Made by a program: the position numbers and the translations under genes. The notes under the pieces were generated by a model. That model did not search any database. It was not told where the DNA came from and saw only the letters and a list, made by a program, of their open reading frames with translations. Source: Paraburkholderia acidicola (GTDB lineage: Bacteria; Pseudomonadota; Gammaproteobacteria; Burkholderiales; Burkholderiaceae). From it: DNA of 64,000 bases. The DNA is taken from NCBI RefSeq assembly GCF_002362315.1, contig NZ_MTZV01000006.1:434001-498000 (forward strand), written 5' to 3'. This document shows positions 32,800 to 43,784 of this stretch, one piece after another (the stretch's first letter is position 1; each line of letters opens with the position of its first letter).

Positions 32800-35457
32800 A
32801 TGTGGGCTGCGATGTGGGCCGCTCTCAAGACGCACGCGCTGCCCGTCAGCGTGCGTGCCAAGCTGGTTGCGACGTTTCTCGTCCTGTTCGGCATCACGCT
32901 TGCCGTGGTCGGTGTCGGCGTGCTCGGGATGCGCGCGAATCAGGACGCACTCGACGAATACGAGGCCAACGTCGTGCCGGAGATTGCACGGGCGCTCGAA
33001 CTCTCCGACAAGGTCGCCCAGCTTGCCGCGGTTGCGCCAGGCATGACGCTCACCGATTCGGCCGATCTGCTGCATAACGATACCGAGTTGCTGAGCGGGC
33101 TGCTCGGCGACATCCGGCGGCTCTCGCCTGGCCAGTCGAAGCAGGCAGCCGACAATCTCGCCGTCACCGACGAACTCGATGCCATTGATCAGGATCTCGC
33201 GCGCCTGCTGGTCGTCTCCGCCCGCCAGCGGCGGCTGCGCGAAGAACTCGCTGACCTGCGCTCGACCACCGATCAGATCGGCGACGCGATCATGCGCAGG
33301 AAAAGCGTGTTCGCGCAAAGCGCACCGACCTTGCTCGAAGTCTGGGCCCGCACGACGAGCGCGCTGCAGGCCGCCAATGCAGCCGAACTCGGCGCGGCCG
33401 AGGGTGACAACGAGGCATTGTGGTTGCAGGTGCAAGCGCGCGGCGAGGATGCGCGCCAGCCAGAGCTCGCCGAGGCGCTCGCGCAGGTCGACAACGGCCC
33501 GCGCAACGCGTTCGCGGTGCGGCGCGAGTTCCTGTCGAGCGAGGCGCAGACCGGTTATCTCGTGACGCTGCTGCGCGGACACTCCGATCACCTGAGCGGC
33601 AAGGCGGCCCGCTACGTCGAGCATTTGCGGCAGATCGCGCGGGAGCGCAGCGACGAGGTGCGCAAGGTGGCGCTATCGAGCCTGTCCGGTCTCCTGCTGC
33701 TCGCGATCGCGGGCGTGGCGGTCGCGCTCGTCGGGGTGGCCTATGTGAACCGGATTCTGCAGAAACTGCAGGCGATGACGCGCGTGATGGGGCGGCTGGC
33801 GGCTGGCGATACGTCTGGCCAGATGCCTTCCACGCACCGGCCCGATGAAGTCGGAGAACTGGCGCGCGCGTTCGAGATCTTCCGCACGAACCTGCTCGAC
33901 AAGCAGCGTCTCACGCAAGGCATGGAGGCGCAGCACCGGCTGCAGGAGTCGGTACTGAATTCGATGAACGACGGTGTGTCCGTACATGACGGTTACGGAC
34001 GGCTGATCGCGTGGAACCCGACCTTTGCGATCCTGCTGGGATGTGCGCCCGGCGTGCTCCATGCGGGCATGCCGCTGAATATGCTGCGTCGCCGGGTGGA
34101 CCGGCCCGCGCGCTGGCGACAGGTATCGCACAAGAGCGCCACCTATACCGTGGATGGCGCGCGGATTGCCGCATCGGCGGAGTTTCATATCCAGAACCAG
34201 CGGATTCTGGAGTTTCACAGCCAGCCGCTACCGGATGGCGGCTGGGTCGCCGTGTGCCGCGATGTGACGAGCCGGCGCGCGGTGGAAGCGGAGTTGCGGC
34301 AGGCCCAGAAGATGGACGTACTCGGCCAGTTGACCGGTGGCGTGGCCCACGATTTCAATAATTTCCTGGTGGCGATACTCGGCAATCTCGAACTGTTGCT
34401 GCCGCGTTTGCAGACTCAGCCCGAAGCACTCGTGATGACCGAGCGCGCGCGTCGCGCCGCAGAACGGGCATCGCGGCTGACGCGCCGGCTCCTCGCGTTC
34501 GCGAGGCGCCAGCCGTTGCAGGCGGAGCGCATCTCGGCCGAGACGATGCTGCTCGAAATGCTCGACCTCGTCGAATACTCGGCGGGGGTGCAGGTGAGCG
34601 TCACGCTCGATCTGCCGGGTGAACCGTTATGGGTCAACGTCGACCGCGGGCAACTGGAGAATGCGGTGCTCAATCTCGCGCTCAACAGCGCGGCTGCGAT
34701 GCCGCATGGAGGCACGCTCACGCTGTCCGCGTATCGCGCGGCGCCCGCGAGCGGCATCGACGGTGTGGCGCACACGGTCGTGCTGGCGATAGACGATACC
34801 GGCTGCGGCATTGCGCCGTTGCTGCTCGACAAGGTGATCGAACCGTTCTTCACCACCCGGGCGGCGGGCGAGGGCAGTGGCCTCGGTCTCAGCAGCGTGT
34901 ATGGCTTCGTGCGACAGAGCGGCGGCGATCTGCGGATCCACAGTACGCTCGGCCAGGGAACGCGCGTCGAACTGTGGCTACCCGCGAGCGATGCGCCTTC
35001 CCACGTCGCAGCGGTGCTGACCGAAGCGCCGCGAGCGCTATCGCAGGCGATGGATGCGCACGTGCTGGTGGTAGAGGACGACGCTGACGTGCGGGAGACC
35101 GCGCTGGCCCAGTTCGCCGCACTGGGCGCGCGCGCCAATGCCGTGGCGACCGGTGCGGACGCACTGCATTGGCTCGACACGCACGGCCCGGTGACGTTGG
35201 TGCTGTCCGATATTTCGCTCGGTGCGAGCGGCAGCGGGATCGAGTTTGCCGCCGAGCTGGCGCGGCGCTGGCCGCTCCAGCAGATTGCCTTGACGTCGGG
35301 GCTGCCGCCTGAAATGCATCAGACGCACCCGGACTGGAACCCCGATCTGCCGTTCATCGCGAAGCCGTTCAATCTTGACACGCTCGCGGCCTTGCTGCGC
35401 CAGGGGGCTCGCACTGGATCCCGCGTCGCCGTCACCACCCGTCGTGACCTCGCCTGA
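32800..35457 (+). CDS. Hybrid sensor histidine kinase (sensor-HAMP-PAS-HisKA-HATPase-REC)
   Basis: 885 residues. Membrane helices at about 20-46 and 290-317 enclose a long helical periplasmic sensor domain of about 245 residues. HAMP follows, then a PAS domain (MNDGVSVHDGYGRLIAWNP), H-box GGVAHDFNNFLVAILG, N-box NLALNSAAAMP, and G-boxes DDTGCGI and GEGSGLGLS. The C-terminal receiver has VVEDDADVRE and phosphoacceptor D in LVLSDISLG. The order resembles TorS-like kinases but no histidine phosphotransfer domain is seen. It presumably signals to the response regulator encoded just before it. Confidence 0.92.
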   Translation: MWAAMWAALKTHALPVSVRAKLVATFLVLFGITLAVVGVGVLGMRANQDALDEYEANVVPEIARALELSDKVAQLAAVAPGMTLTDSADLLHNDTELLSGLLGDIRRLSPGQSKQAADNLAVTDELDAIDQDLARLLVVSARQRRLREELADLRSTTDQIGDAIMRRKSVFAQSAPTLLEVWARTTSALQAANAAELGAAEGDNEALWLQVQARGEDARQPELAEALAQVDNGPRNAFAVRREFLSSEAQTGYLVTLLRGHSDHLSGKAARYVEHLRQIARERSDEVRKVALSSLSGLLLLAIAGVAVALVGVAYVNRILQKLQAMTRVMGRLAAGDTSGQMPSTHRPDEVGELARAFEIFRTNLLDKQRLTQGMEAQHRLQESVLNSMNDGVSVHDGYGRLIAWNPTFAILLGCAPGVLHAGMPLNMLRRRVDRPARWRQVSHKSATYTVDGARIAASAEFHIQNQRILEFHSQPLPDGGWVAVCRDVTSRRAVEAELRQAQKMDVLGQLTGGVAHDFNNFLVAILGNLELLLPRLQTQPEALVMTERARRAAERASRLTRRLLAFARRQPLQAERISAETMLLEMLDLVEYSAGVQVSVTLDLPGEPLWVNVDRGQLENAVLNLALNSAAAMPHGGTLTLSAYRAAPASGIDGVAHTVVLAIDDTGCGIAPLLLDKVIEPFFTTRAAGEGSGLGLSSVYGFVRQSGGDLRIHSTLGQGTRVELWLPASDAPSHVAAVLTEAPRALSQAMDAHVLVVEDDADVRETALAQFAALGARANAVATGADALHWLDTHGPVTLVLSDISLGASGSGIEFAAELARRWPLQQIALTSGLPPEMHQTHPDWNPDLPFIAKPFNLDTLAALLRQGARTGSRVAVTTRRDLA

Positions 35458-35618
35458 CATTATGGCATCGCCCGATTGTTTCGATTGTTAACAGCGCGAC
35501 CCTCTCTCGAAATTTTCGATTAACCCAGCTCGTGTCTGATACACCCACGCGACAGACAGCCTTGCACCCACGGTGCCGCAGCGGTCGCAGAAGAAACAAA
35601 CAAAACATGGAGACACGG

Positions 35619-36899
35619 ATGATGACGATCAGGACAGGTCTGCTGACAACGGCACTGACACTAGCGCTGGCGCTCAGCGTCGGCCCGGTGGCTGCGGCGA
35701 CGTTGCGCATCGCTTGCGGCTCGGCGGGCGTAGACCAGGATATCTGCCAGGTATCGGCGAAGCACTGGGCGGAGAAGACCGGCAACCAGGTCGAGTTCAT
35801 CAACATGCCGAACAGCTCCAGCGAAACCCTCGCGCTCTATCAGCAGCTTCTCGGCAGCGGCTCCGACAAGATCGATGTGATGCAGATCGATACGGTCTGG
35901 CCGGGCATCCTCGCGAATCATCTGATTGACCTCAAGCCGTACAGCAACGGCCAGGAGAACCAGTCGTTCCCGAGCGTGGTCGCGAACGATACCGTGAACG
36001 GCAAGCTGGTCGCGATGCCGTGGTTCATCGATACAGGACTGCTGTACTACCGCACCGACCTGCTCGAAAAACATCACCTGAAAGTACCCGCCACCTGGGA
36101 AGAACTGGACGCCACCGCGCGCAAGATCCAGAGCGCCGAGCGGGCTGCGGGCAACGAGAAAATGTGGGGCTATGTCTGGCAGGGTCGGGCGTATGAAGGG
36201 CTCACCTGCAATGCGCTCGAATGGGTGAGCAGCCACAACGGCGGCGACGTGATCGACGGCGAGGGCCGCGTGACAATCGACAATCCCGCCGCCGCGCGGG
36301 CACTCGATCTTGCTGCAAAGTGGGTCGGTACGATCAGCCCGCGCGCGGTACTGAACTACGGCGAGGAAGAGGCACGCGGCGTGTTCCAGTCGGGCAACGC
36401 GCTGTTCATGCGCAACTGGCCGTACGCGTGGTCGATCGCTAACAGGAGCAACAGCCCGATCAAGGGCAAGGTCGGTGTCGCGCCGTTGCCGAAGGGTGGT
36501 GCGGACGGCCGGTCGAGCGCAACGCTTGGCGGCTGGCAGCTCGCCGTGTCGCGCTATTCACCGAACCAGAAACTGGCCGCCGATCTGGTGATGTACCTGT
36601 CGAGCGCAGAAGTGCAGAAGATGCGCGCGGTTCAAGCCTCGTTCAATCCCACCATTCCCGCGCTCTATTCGGACAAGGACGTACTTCAGGCCAACCCGTT
36701 CATGGCGGAACTGCTGCCAACCTTCAACACGGCTGTGGCGCGTCCATCGACCGTGACGGGATCGAAGTACAACCAGGTCAGCAACCAGTTCTGGAACGCT
36801 GCGCACGACGTGCTGGCGGGCACCGACAATGCGTCGGGCGCACTTACGAAGCTCGCGGCTTCGCTCAAACGACTGGCTCCGAACGGCGCCTGGCGCTGA
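35619..36899 (+). CDS. thuE: Disaccharide ABC transporter substrate-binding protein (ThuE-like)
   Basis: 426 residues. ATG 35619 is chosen for the GGAGA 5 bp upstream; the frame is open to 35532. A signal peptide (LLTTALTLALALSVGPVAA) precedes a type-1 extracellular solute-binding fold: FINMPNSSSETLALYQQLL, KIDVMQIDTVWPG, VGVAPLPKGG. The order binding protein, two permeases, ATPase, ThuA, ThuB is that of the trehalose/maltose thuEFGKAB operon of Sinorhizobium. It captures the disaccharide in the periplasm. Confidence 0.88.
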   Translation: MMTIRTGLLTTALTLALALSVGPVAAATLRIACGSAGVDQDICQVSAKHWAEKTGNQVEFINMPNSSSETLALYQQLLGSGSDKIDVMQIDTVWPGILANHLIDLKPYSNGQENQSFPSVVANDTVNGKLVAMPWFIDTGLLYYRTDLLEKHHLKVPATWEELDATARKIQSAERAAGNEKMWGYVWQGRAYEGLTCNALEWVSSHNGGDVIDGEGRVTIDNPAAARALDLAAKWVGTISPRAVLNYGEEEARGVFQSGNALFMRNWPYAWSIANRSNSPIKGKVGVAPLPKGGADGRSSATLGGWQLAVSRYSPNQKLAADLVMYLSSAEVQKMRAVQASFNPTIPALYSDKDVLQANPFMAELLPTFNTAVARPSTVTGSKYNQVSNQFWNAAHDVLAGTDNASGALTKLAASLKRLAPNGAWR

Positions 36900-37021
36900 C
36901 ATGGCGCGGACGGCTCGCGGCAGTTGAGCGCCCCGAGCCTGAGCGCCCAGGCGGTTCCCACATTCCCAAGACAGGCAGGGCCTGGTGACGCCTCGCGCGC
37001 CAGGCCGACTGGAGGAAACCG

Positions 37022-37978
37022 ATGAGTAGCGGAAGTCTTTCTATTCACACGCCCACGTATAAAAACGCTTCGGCCAGACCCGCCGGATCGGGTCTCGCAC
37101 GTGCGCGGCGCCGCCAGGCGTGGCTCCTGATGTTGCCCGCGCTGCTGATGCTGGCAGCAATCGCAGGCTGGCCGCTCGCCCGTACGATCTGGTTCAGCTT
37201 GACCGACACACAGTTGTCCGATCTGTCGACGCACCGGTTCGTCGGGCTCGCCAACTACATCGGCGAGGGCGGCGTGCTGCGTGATCCGTCGTGGTGGCAG
37301 GCTGTCGCGAACACGCTGGTTTTCTCGATCGTCTCGGTTGTCCTTGAAACGTTCGCCGGCCTTGGCGTCGCGATGCTGCTCGACACGCCATCGCGCATCC
37401 GTACCTTGCTACGCGCGGCGGTGCTCGTGCCGTGGGCCATTCCTACCGTCGTGTCCGCGAAGATCTGGAGCTGGATGTTGAACGACCAGTTCGGCGTGAT
37501 CAACGCGATCCTGATGAATCTCCATCTGATCAGCGAGCCACTCGCCTTCACCGCAGATCCCCAACTCGTGTTCCCGACGATCGTCTTCGTCGACGTGTGG
37601 AAAACCACACCGTTCATGGCGCTCCTGATGCTGGCCGCGCTGCAGACAGTGCCGCGCGACTGCTACGAGGCAGCACGTGTCGATGGAGTACCGCGCTGGC
37701 GTGTGTTCGTGCGCGTGACCTTGCCGCTCATCATGCCTGGCGTGCTGGTCGCAATGATCTTCCGTTCGCTCGACGCGCTGCGCATATTCGATCTGATCTA
37801 CGTGATGACGTCGAACAGCCGGCTGACCAAAAGCATGTCGGTGTACGTACGCGAACAACTGATCGATTTCCAGCAGGTGGGCTTCGGCTCAGCGGCGGCC
37901 ACGCTGCTCTTTCTGATCGTCGTGCTCTTCACGTCTGCCTACATGCTGATAGGCCGTAACCGCATGCGGGGGCTATGA
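37022..37978 (+). CDS. thuF: Disaccharide ABC transporter permease (ThuF-like, MalF family)
   Basis: 318 residues, about six membrane helices after a 30-residue basic N-terminus. The EAA loop is CYEAARVDGVPRWRVFVRV. The ATG has GGAGGAAA upstream. It pairs with the next permease to form the membrane channel. Confidence 0.93.
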   Translation: MSSGSLSIHTPTYKNASARPAGSGLARARRRQAWLLMLPALLMLAAIAGWPLARTIWFSLTDTQLSDLSTHRFVGLANYIGEGGVLRDPSWWQAVANTLVFSIVSVVLETFAGLGVAMLLDTPSRIRTLLRAAVLVPWAIPTVVSAKIWSWMLNDQFGVINAILMNLHLISEPLAFTADPQLVFPTIVFVDVWKTTPFMALLMLAALQTVPRDCYEAARVDGVPRWRVFVRVTLPLIMPGVLVAMIFRSLDALRIFDLIYVMTSNSRLTKSMSVYVREQLIDFQQVGFGSAAATLLFLIVVLFTSAYMLIGRNRMRGL

Positions 37979-37979
37979 C

Positions 37980-38810
37980 ATGAGAAAGCACCCTCTGGAA
38001 GTCAGCGCGTATTACCTGTTGTCCAGTCTCGTGCTGATCGTGTCGCTGTTCCCGTTTGTCTACATGGTCAGTAGTTCGCTCAGACACGGCAATGCGCTCT
38101 TCGACGCGTCACTGTGGCCCACGGCGCTTTCGCTTGATAACTATGCGGAACTGTTCCGCGATCAGCCGTTCGGCGCGTACCTGTTCAATTCGGCGCTGGT
38201 GGCGGGTGGTGTGGTGGCGTTGTCGCTGGGCGTGTCGGTACTGGCCGCGTATGCGCTTGGCCGTGTGTCTTTTCGTGGCCGCGGCGTGCTGATGATGTGC
38301 ATCCTCGGCGTATCGATGTTCCCGCAGGTCGCCATCCTCTCCGGACTCTTCGAGCTGATCCGCGCACTCGGTCTCTACGATCATCTGCTGGCGCTGATCA
38401 TCTCCGATCTGATTTTCACGTTGCCGTTCACGGTCTGGGTGCTCGTCACCTTCATGCGCGAACTGCCTCGCGAACTGGAGGAAGCGGCGCTCGTCGACGG
38501 TGTCGGTGTGCTGACGCTGATCTTCCGCATCTTCATGCCGCTGCTGCGCCCCGCGCTTGCGGCTACTTCGCTGCTCGCGTTCGTCGCGGCGTGGAACGAG
38601 TTCCTGTTCGCGCTGACGTTCACGATCTCGTCGGGGCAACGCACGGTACCCGTCGCCATCACGATGATCACCGGGTCGAGCAGCTACGAGCTGCCGTGGG
38701 GAACCATCATGGCCGCGTCCGTCATCGTCACCGTACCGCTCGTGATGCTCGTGCTGCTGTTCCAGCGGCACATTGTGTCCGGACTGACTGCGGGCGCGAT
38801 CAAAGGGTAA
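37980..38810 (+). CDS. thuG: Disaccharide ABC transporter permease (ThuG-like, MalG family)
   Basis: 276 residues, six membrane helices. The EAA loop is ELEEAALVDGVGVLTLIFRI. It starts 1 bp after the preceding stop, so the two permeases are made together. LSGLFELIRALGLYDHLLAL and WNEFLFALTF are typical MalG-family segments. Confidence 0.93.
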   Translation: MRKHPLEVSAYYLLSSLVLIVSLFPFVYMVSSSLRHGNALFDASLWPTALSLDNYAELFRDQPFGAYLFNSALVAGGVVALSLGVSVLAAYALGRVSFRGRGVLMMCILGVSMFPQVAILSGLFELIRALGLYDHLLALIISDLIFTLPFTVWVLVTFMRELPRELEEAALVDGVGVLTLIFRIFMPLLRPALAATSLLAFVAAWNEFLFALTFTISSGQRTVPVAITMITGSSSYELPWGTIMAASVIVTVPLVMLVLLFQRHIVSGLTAGAIKG

Positions 38811-38860
38811 ACCGGTCGCACGGCGATCACATTGGAGCCCAGGCTCCTGAGGAAAGCACT

Positions 38861-39997
<1,137 letters not shown>

Positions 39998-40114
39998 TGG
40001 TGCGCCCGGCCGGTGCGGTAGGTGAGGCCGGCCGGGTGTTCAGCAGTTTCAGGCGGCTCGGGCCTGCAGCCGCCGTCGAAGAATTGGCAAATTGATTTCA
40101 AACAAGGACCAGGT

Positions 40115-40924
40115 ATGTTCAATAAAAAGCTATCAGTCATCGTGTGGAACGAATTCGAGCACGAACGGGAAGAACCAGAGATACGCGCGATCTATCCGGA
40201 CGGCATCCACGCGACGATCGCCGATGCGTTGCGCGAGATACCCGCCCTGGGACACGGCACGCAACCACTCGAGATCAGCACGGCCACGCTCGATCAACCG
40301 GAACACGGCTTGAGCGAAGCGCGTCTCGCGACCTGCGACGTGCTGGTGTGGTGGGGGCACAAGGCGCACTCGAAGGTTGACGATGAAATCGTCGACCGGG
40401 TGCAGCGTCGCGTTCTCGAAGGCATGGGGTTGATCGTGTTGCACTCGGGACACTTCTCGAAGATCTTCCGGCGCCTGATGGGCACCAATTGTTCGCTGAA
40501 GTGGCGCGAAGCCGCCGAGAAGGAACGTGTGTGGGTCGTCGAACGCTCGCACCCGATCGCCGCGGGTCTAGGCGAGTACTTCGAGTTGCCGAACGAGGAA
40601 ATGTACGGCGAGCGCTTCGACATTCCGCAGCCCGATCAGACCATTTTCATCTCATGGTTTGAAGGCGGCGAGGTGTTCCGTTCCGGTTGCTGCTGGGAAC
40701 GCGGACACGGCCGGATCTTCTACTTCCGCCCGGGCCATGAGGCCTATCCGACCTATCACAACCGCGACGTTCAGCAGGTGCTCGCCAATGCCGTGCAGTG
40801 GGCGGCGCCGCGTGTGAATTTTGTCGACCATTGCCCACAGTCCGCCCCGCTCGAAACGCTGAGCGACAACGGCAACGCATTCGCGAAGGTGGGGATCCGG
40901 CAATCTACGGGAGACATCGCGTGA
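40115..40924 (+). CDS. thuA: ThuA-like trehalose utilisation protein
   Basis: 269 residues. The ThuA/glutamine-amidotransferase-like fold is shown by VIVWNEFEHE, CDVLVWWGHKAH, GLIVLHSGHFSKIF and RPGHEAYPTYHN. In rhizobia ThuA works with ThuB on trehalose and related disaccharides through keto-sugar intermediates. AAGGACC precedes the ATG. Its stop overlaps the thuB start (GTGA). Confidence 0.92.
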   Translation: MFNKKLSVIVWNEFEHEREEPEIRAIYPDGIHATIADALREIPALGHGTQPLEISTATLDQPEHGLSEARLATCDVLVWWGHKAHSKVDDEIVDRVQRRVLEGMGLIVLHSGHFSKIFRRLMGTNCSLKWREAAEKERVWVVERSHPIAAGLGEYFELPNEEMYGERFDIPQPDQTIFISWFEGGEVFRSGCCWERGHGRIFYFRPGHEAYPTYHNRDVQQVLANAVQWAAPRVNFVDHCPQSAPLETLSDNGNAFAKVGIRQSTGDIA

Positions 40925-42072
40925 ACGACGATTACAAGGTGGAATTACCAGAAGCCGCCGTCACGCTGCGCGACCGGCGCCTGCGAGTCGGTGTGATCGG
41001 GCTGGGCGTCGGCCTCAAGCATATCGAGGGCTGGCGTGAGCATCCGGATGTCGACGTCGTGGCGATTGCCGATCCCGATGCAAAACGTCTCGCGAAGGTC
41101 GGTGACGAATTCTCGATCGACGCGCGTTATGCAGACGCGCAAGCGATGCTCAAGGCAGAGCGGCTCGACGTGGTGAGCATCTGCACGCCAAACAAGTATC
41201 ACAAGGAGTTGACACTCGACGCGCTCCACGCCGGTTGTCACGTGCTGTGCGAAAAGCCGATGGCGATGAATGCGGAGGAGGGGCGCACCATGCTCGCCGC
41301 CGCACAGCGGGCCGGCAAGCGGTTGATGATCAATTTCTCGTACCGCTTCAGCGCACAATCGCGGGCGCTTAAAAGCCAGGTCGACGCGGGTGTCTTCGGC
41401 GACATCTATTTCGGCCGCACGGTGTGGCATCGCCGGCGCGGCATGCCTGGCTTCGGCGGCTGGTTCGGCACGAAGGCGCTCGCGGGCGGCGGCCCGCTGA
41501 TCGATCTCGGTGTGCATCGGCTCGACCTCGCGTTGTGGCTGATGGGTTATCCGAAGCCGGTCTGGGTGATGGGCTGCGCTTACGATCCGATCGCGCGCGA
41601 GCTGGCCGAGCAATCGGGCAAGACCTTCGACGTCGAGGATCTGGCCGCGGCGCTGATCCGCTTCGACAATGGCGCGACGCTCGCGCTCGAGGCATCGTGG
41701 GCAACCAACATCCAGGAAGCCGAGCTGATGGAAACCCGCCTGCTGGGTACCAAAGCGGGGCTGCTGCAGAAAAACCTGAACGAAGGCTATACGTTCGACG
41801 CGCATATCTTCAAGGAACAAAACGGCGCGCAGTTCGACATGCGCCTGAACCCCTCCGGAACGATCGCGCACTCGGCAATGTACGACTACGCCGAGGCGAT
41901 CCTGAGCGACACGCCGCATCCCGCGCCAGGCGAAGAAGGGCTCGTCGTGATGGAGATTCTCGATGCGATCTATGCGAGCGCCGCATCGGGTCAACCGGTT
42001 CGCGTTCAACCACGGGCAGCGGGACGCACGTCGTTCGAAGCACCCGCGCTCGAAATCGACGTAGCCGGGTAG
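40921..42072 (+). CDS. thuB: ThuB-like Gfo/Idh/MocA oxidoreductase
   Basis: 383 residues from GTG 40921, overlapping the thuA stop. The NAD(P)-binding motif is RVGVIGLGVGLKHIEGW, and the conserved EKP of the family is in HVLCEKPMAMN. The catalytic-type histidine lies in DLGVHRLDLALW. It acts with ThuA in disaccharide oxidation. A strong hairpin separates it from the porin gene. Confidence 0.93.
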   Translation: MNDDYKVELPEAAVTLRDRRLRVGVIGLGVGLKHIEGWREHPDVDVVAIADPDAKRLAKVGDEFSIDARYADAQAMLKAERLDVVSICTPNKYHKELTLDALHAGCHVLCEKPMAMNAEEGRTMLAAAQRAGKRLMINFSYRFSAQSRALKSQVDAGVFGDIYFGRTVWHRRRGMPGFGGWFGTKALAGGGPLIDLGVHRLDLALWLMGYPKPVWVMGCAYDPIARELAEQSGKTFDVEDLAAALIRFDNGATLALEASWATNIQEAELMETRLLGTKAGLLQKNLNEGYTFDAHIFKEQNGAQFDMRLNPSGTIAHSAMYDYAEAILSDTPHPAPGEEGLVVMEILDAIYASAASGQPVRVQPRAAGRTSFEAPALEIDVAG

Positions 42073-42135
42073 CGATGCCGGCGGGCTCACGCACATCAAG
42101 TTCGTAGTCGACCCATCGTACCCAGCATTGAGGCA

Positions 42136-42162
42136 GGCATGCCGGCACAACGCCGGCATGCC
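42136..42162 (+). other. Perfect 11-bp hairpin between thuB and the LamB-type porin gene
   Basis: GGCATGCCGGC (42136-42146), loop ACAAC, GCCGGCATGCC (42152-42162). No T-run follows. It is likely a processing or attenuation element that lets porin expression differ from that of thuEFGKAB. Confidence 0.72.
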
Positions 42163-42253
42163 GGTCTTCGTGCGCGCCAAAAACGGGTGCGTTTAATCAA
42201 AAGAAAAAGGCGCGCGCATAGCACGCACGCCAGAAAAAGGTTTGGAGACAACC

Positions 42254-43714
42254 ATGATCAATTCAGCTCGAAAGAGGGCGCCCGGCGTCAGGCGGTTTGC
42301 CGTGGCGATATCGGTGACGACATGTTCGACGGTCCTGCATGCCGCGCCCGTTGCGACTGGCGCGACGACGCCTACCGATTCGACCACCGCGCCACGCGCT
42401 CTGGTGATGACCCTCGCGGATGCAGACAACGCAGAACCAGCCGGCATGAGTCAGTCGACAGGCGTGGTGCAAACCGACACCAGTCCGACCGGCACCGTGA
42501 CACCGACACCGTCGTCGGCATGGAACCAGCTCACGCCGTGGACGGTATTCCATGGCTACTTTCGGGCAGGCGTCGGCGCGAGCGATGGCCACTCGCAAGC
42601 CTGCTACCAGTTGGCGGGCGCGTTGAGCAAATACCGGCTCGGTAACGAATGTCAGGTGTACGGCGAACTGGAAATCGACCAGACGTTGTACAAATTCTCG
42701 AATGGCATGCAGCTGTCGGCAGTGGGGATGGCGAGTCTCGTCAACTCGCTCGATCGTGTGCCGACCTTTCATACGAGCAACGGCAACCAGGGCAACATCC
42801 GCCTGCCGCAGTCGTATGTGCAGTTGACCGATATCCCTGGACTCGACGCCGCGCGCATCTGGTTCGGCCGGATCTACTATCGGCGCAACGACGTCTACGC
42901 GAATGATTTCTTCTACTGGAATCCGAGCGGCCTTGGCGCGGGCATCGAGAACCTGTCGATCGGCGGCGGCCTCAAGTTGAGTTACGGGCTGTTTCGCAAG
43001 GAAACGGTCAACGCGCCGTATTACGCGACCCGCCACGACCTGCAATTATCCGGTGTGCATCCGAACCCGAACGGCGAGTTGCAGTTCGGGCTGTCGTATA
43101 TTCCGGCGCGCGCGCCTTTGAGTGGCTCGAACGGCTCGATGCAGGATGCGCACAGTGGCTGGTCGATTACCGTGCAGCATGTCCAGTCCAATCTGCTCGG
43201 CGGCAAGAACAAGCTCGCGTTCCAGTACGGCACCGGCCCCGGTACTGGTCTCAGCTACACCGGTACGCTCAGCAACGATCGCCGCTACAAGCGCCTGCGT
43301 GTGCTCGACGCATTCGACTGGCAGGCGACGCGTGACTTCGGCGGCCAGGTCGTCGGTATCTATCAGCGCGACATCGCACCGTCGGGCGGATCGCAAACCT
43401 GGGTGTCGGTGGGTGTGCACCCGGTTTATGCATTCACGCAACACATCAAGCTGCAGGGCGATCTCGGCCATGACCTCGTGACGCCATCAAGTGGCCCGAC
43501 CCGCAAGCTGCTCAAGGCGAGCGTCGCGTTGACACTGGCGATGGATCGGTCGTTCTGGTCGCGGCCCGAGCTGCGCGTCTTCTACACCTACGCGCACTGG
43601 AACCAGGCGGCGCAGGCCGCAGCCGCGCCGGGTGATCCGCTGTCGACGACGGGGATCTTCGGTATGTCGCGTACCGGGTCGACCGTGGGCACGCAGATGG
43701 AGTGGTGGTGGTAA
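42254..43714 (+). CDS. LamB-type maltoporin / carbohydrate outer-membrane porin
   Basis: 486 residues from ATG 42254 with GGAGA upstream; a TTG 12 bp earlier is in frame. After the signal peptide and an unusual Thr/Pro-rich linker of about 70 residues comes FHGYFRAGVGASDG and ALSKYRLGNECQVYGELE, the LamB N-terminal signature including its cysteine pair. The last residues, GTQMEWWW, end in the aromatic residue needed for outer-membrane assembly. It lets the thu substrate across the outer membrane, giving the locus a complete path from outside to cytoplasm. Confidence 0.92.
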   Translation: MINSARKRAPGVRRFAVAISVTTCSTVLHAAPVATGATTPTDSTTAPRALVMTLADADNAEPAGMSQSTGVVQTDTSPTGTVTPTPSSAWNQLTPWTVFHGYFRAGVGASDGHSQACYQLAGALSKYRLGNECQVYGELEIDQTLYKFSNGMQLSAVGMASLVNSLDRVPTFHTSNGNQGNIRLPQSYVQLTDIPGLDAARIWFGRIYYRRNDVYANDFFYWNPSGLGAGIENLSIGGGLKLSYGLFRKETVNAPYYATRHDLQLSGVHPNPNGELQFGLSYIPARAPLSGSNGSMQDAHSGWSITVQHVQSNLLGGKNKLAFQYGTGPGTGLSYTGTLSNDRRYKRLRVLDAFDWQATRDFGGQVVGIYQRDIAPSGGSQTWVSVGVHPVYAFTQHIKLQGDLGHDLVTPSSGPTRKLLKASVALTLAMDRSFWSRPELRVFYTYAHWNQAAQAAAAPGDPLSTTGIFGMSRTGSTVGTQMEWWW

Positions 43715-43753
43715 GTCGTAGAGGCTGAGCAATCTGCGCGGCTTTGTACGGTT

Positions 43754-43784
43754 CCGGCGCGGATGTCATCCTCATCCGCGCCGG
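43754..43784. terminator. Bidirectional terminator-like hairpin between lamB-type gene and AraC gene
   Basis: CCGGCGCGGATG (43754-43765) pairs with CATCCGCGCCGG (43773-43784), a 12-bp perfect stem with a 7-nt loop. The AraC stop codon (43772-43774) lies in its loop and right arm. T-runs are weak on both sides. Confidence 0.65.
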
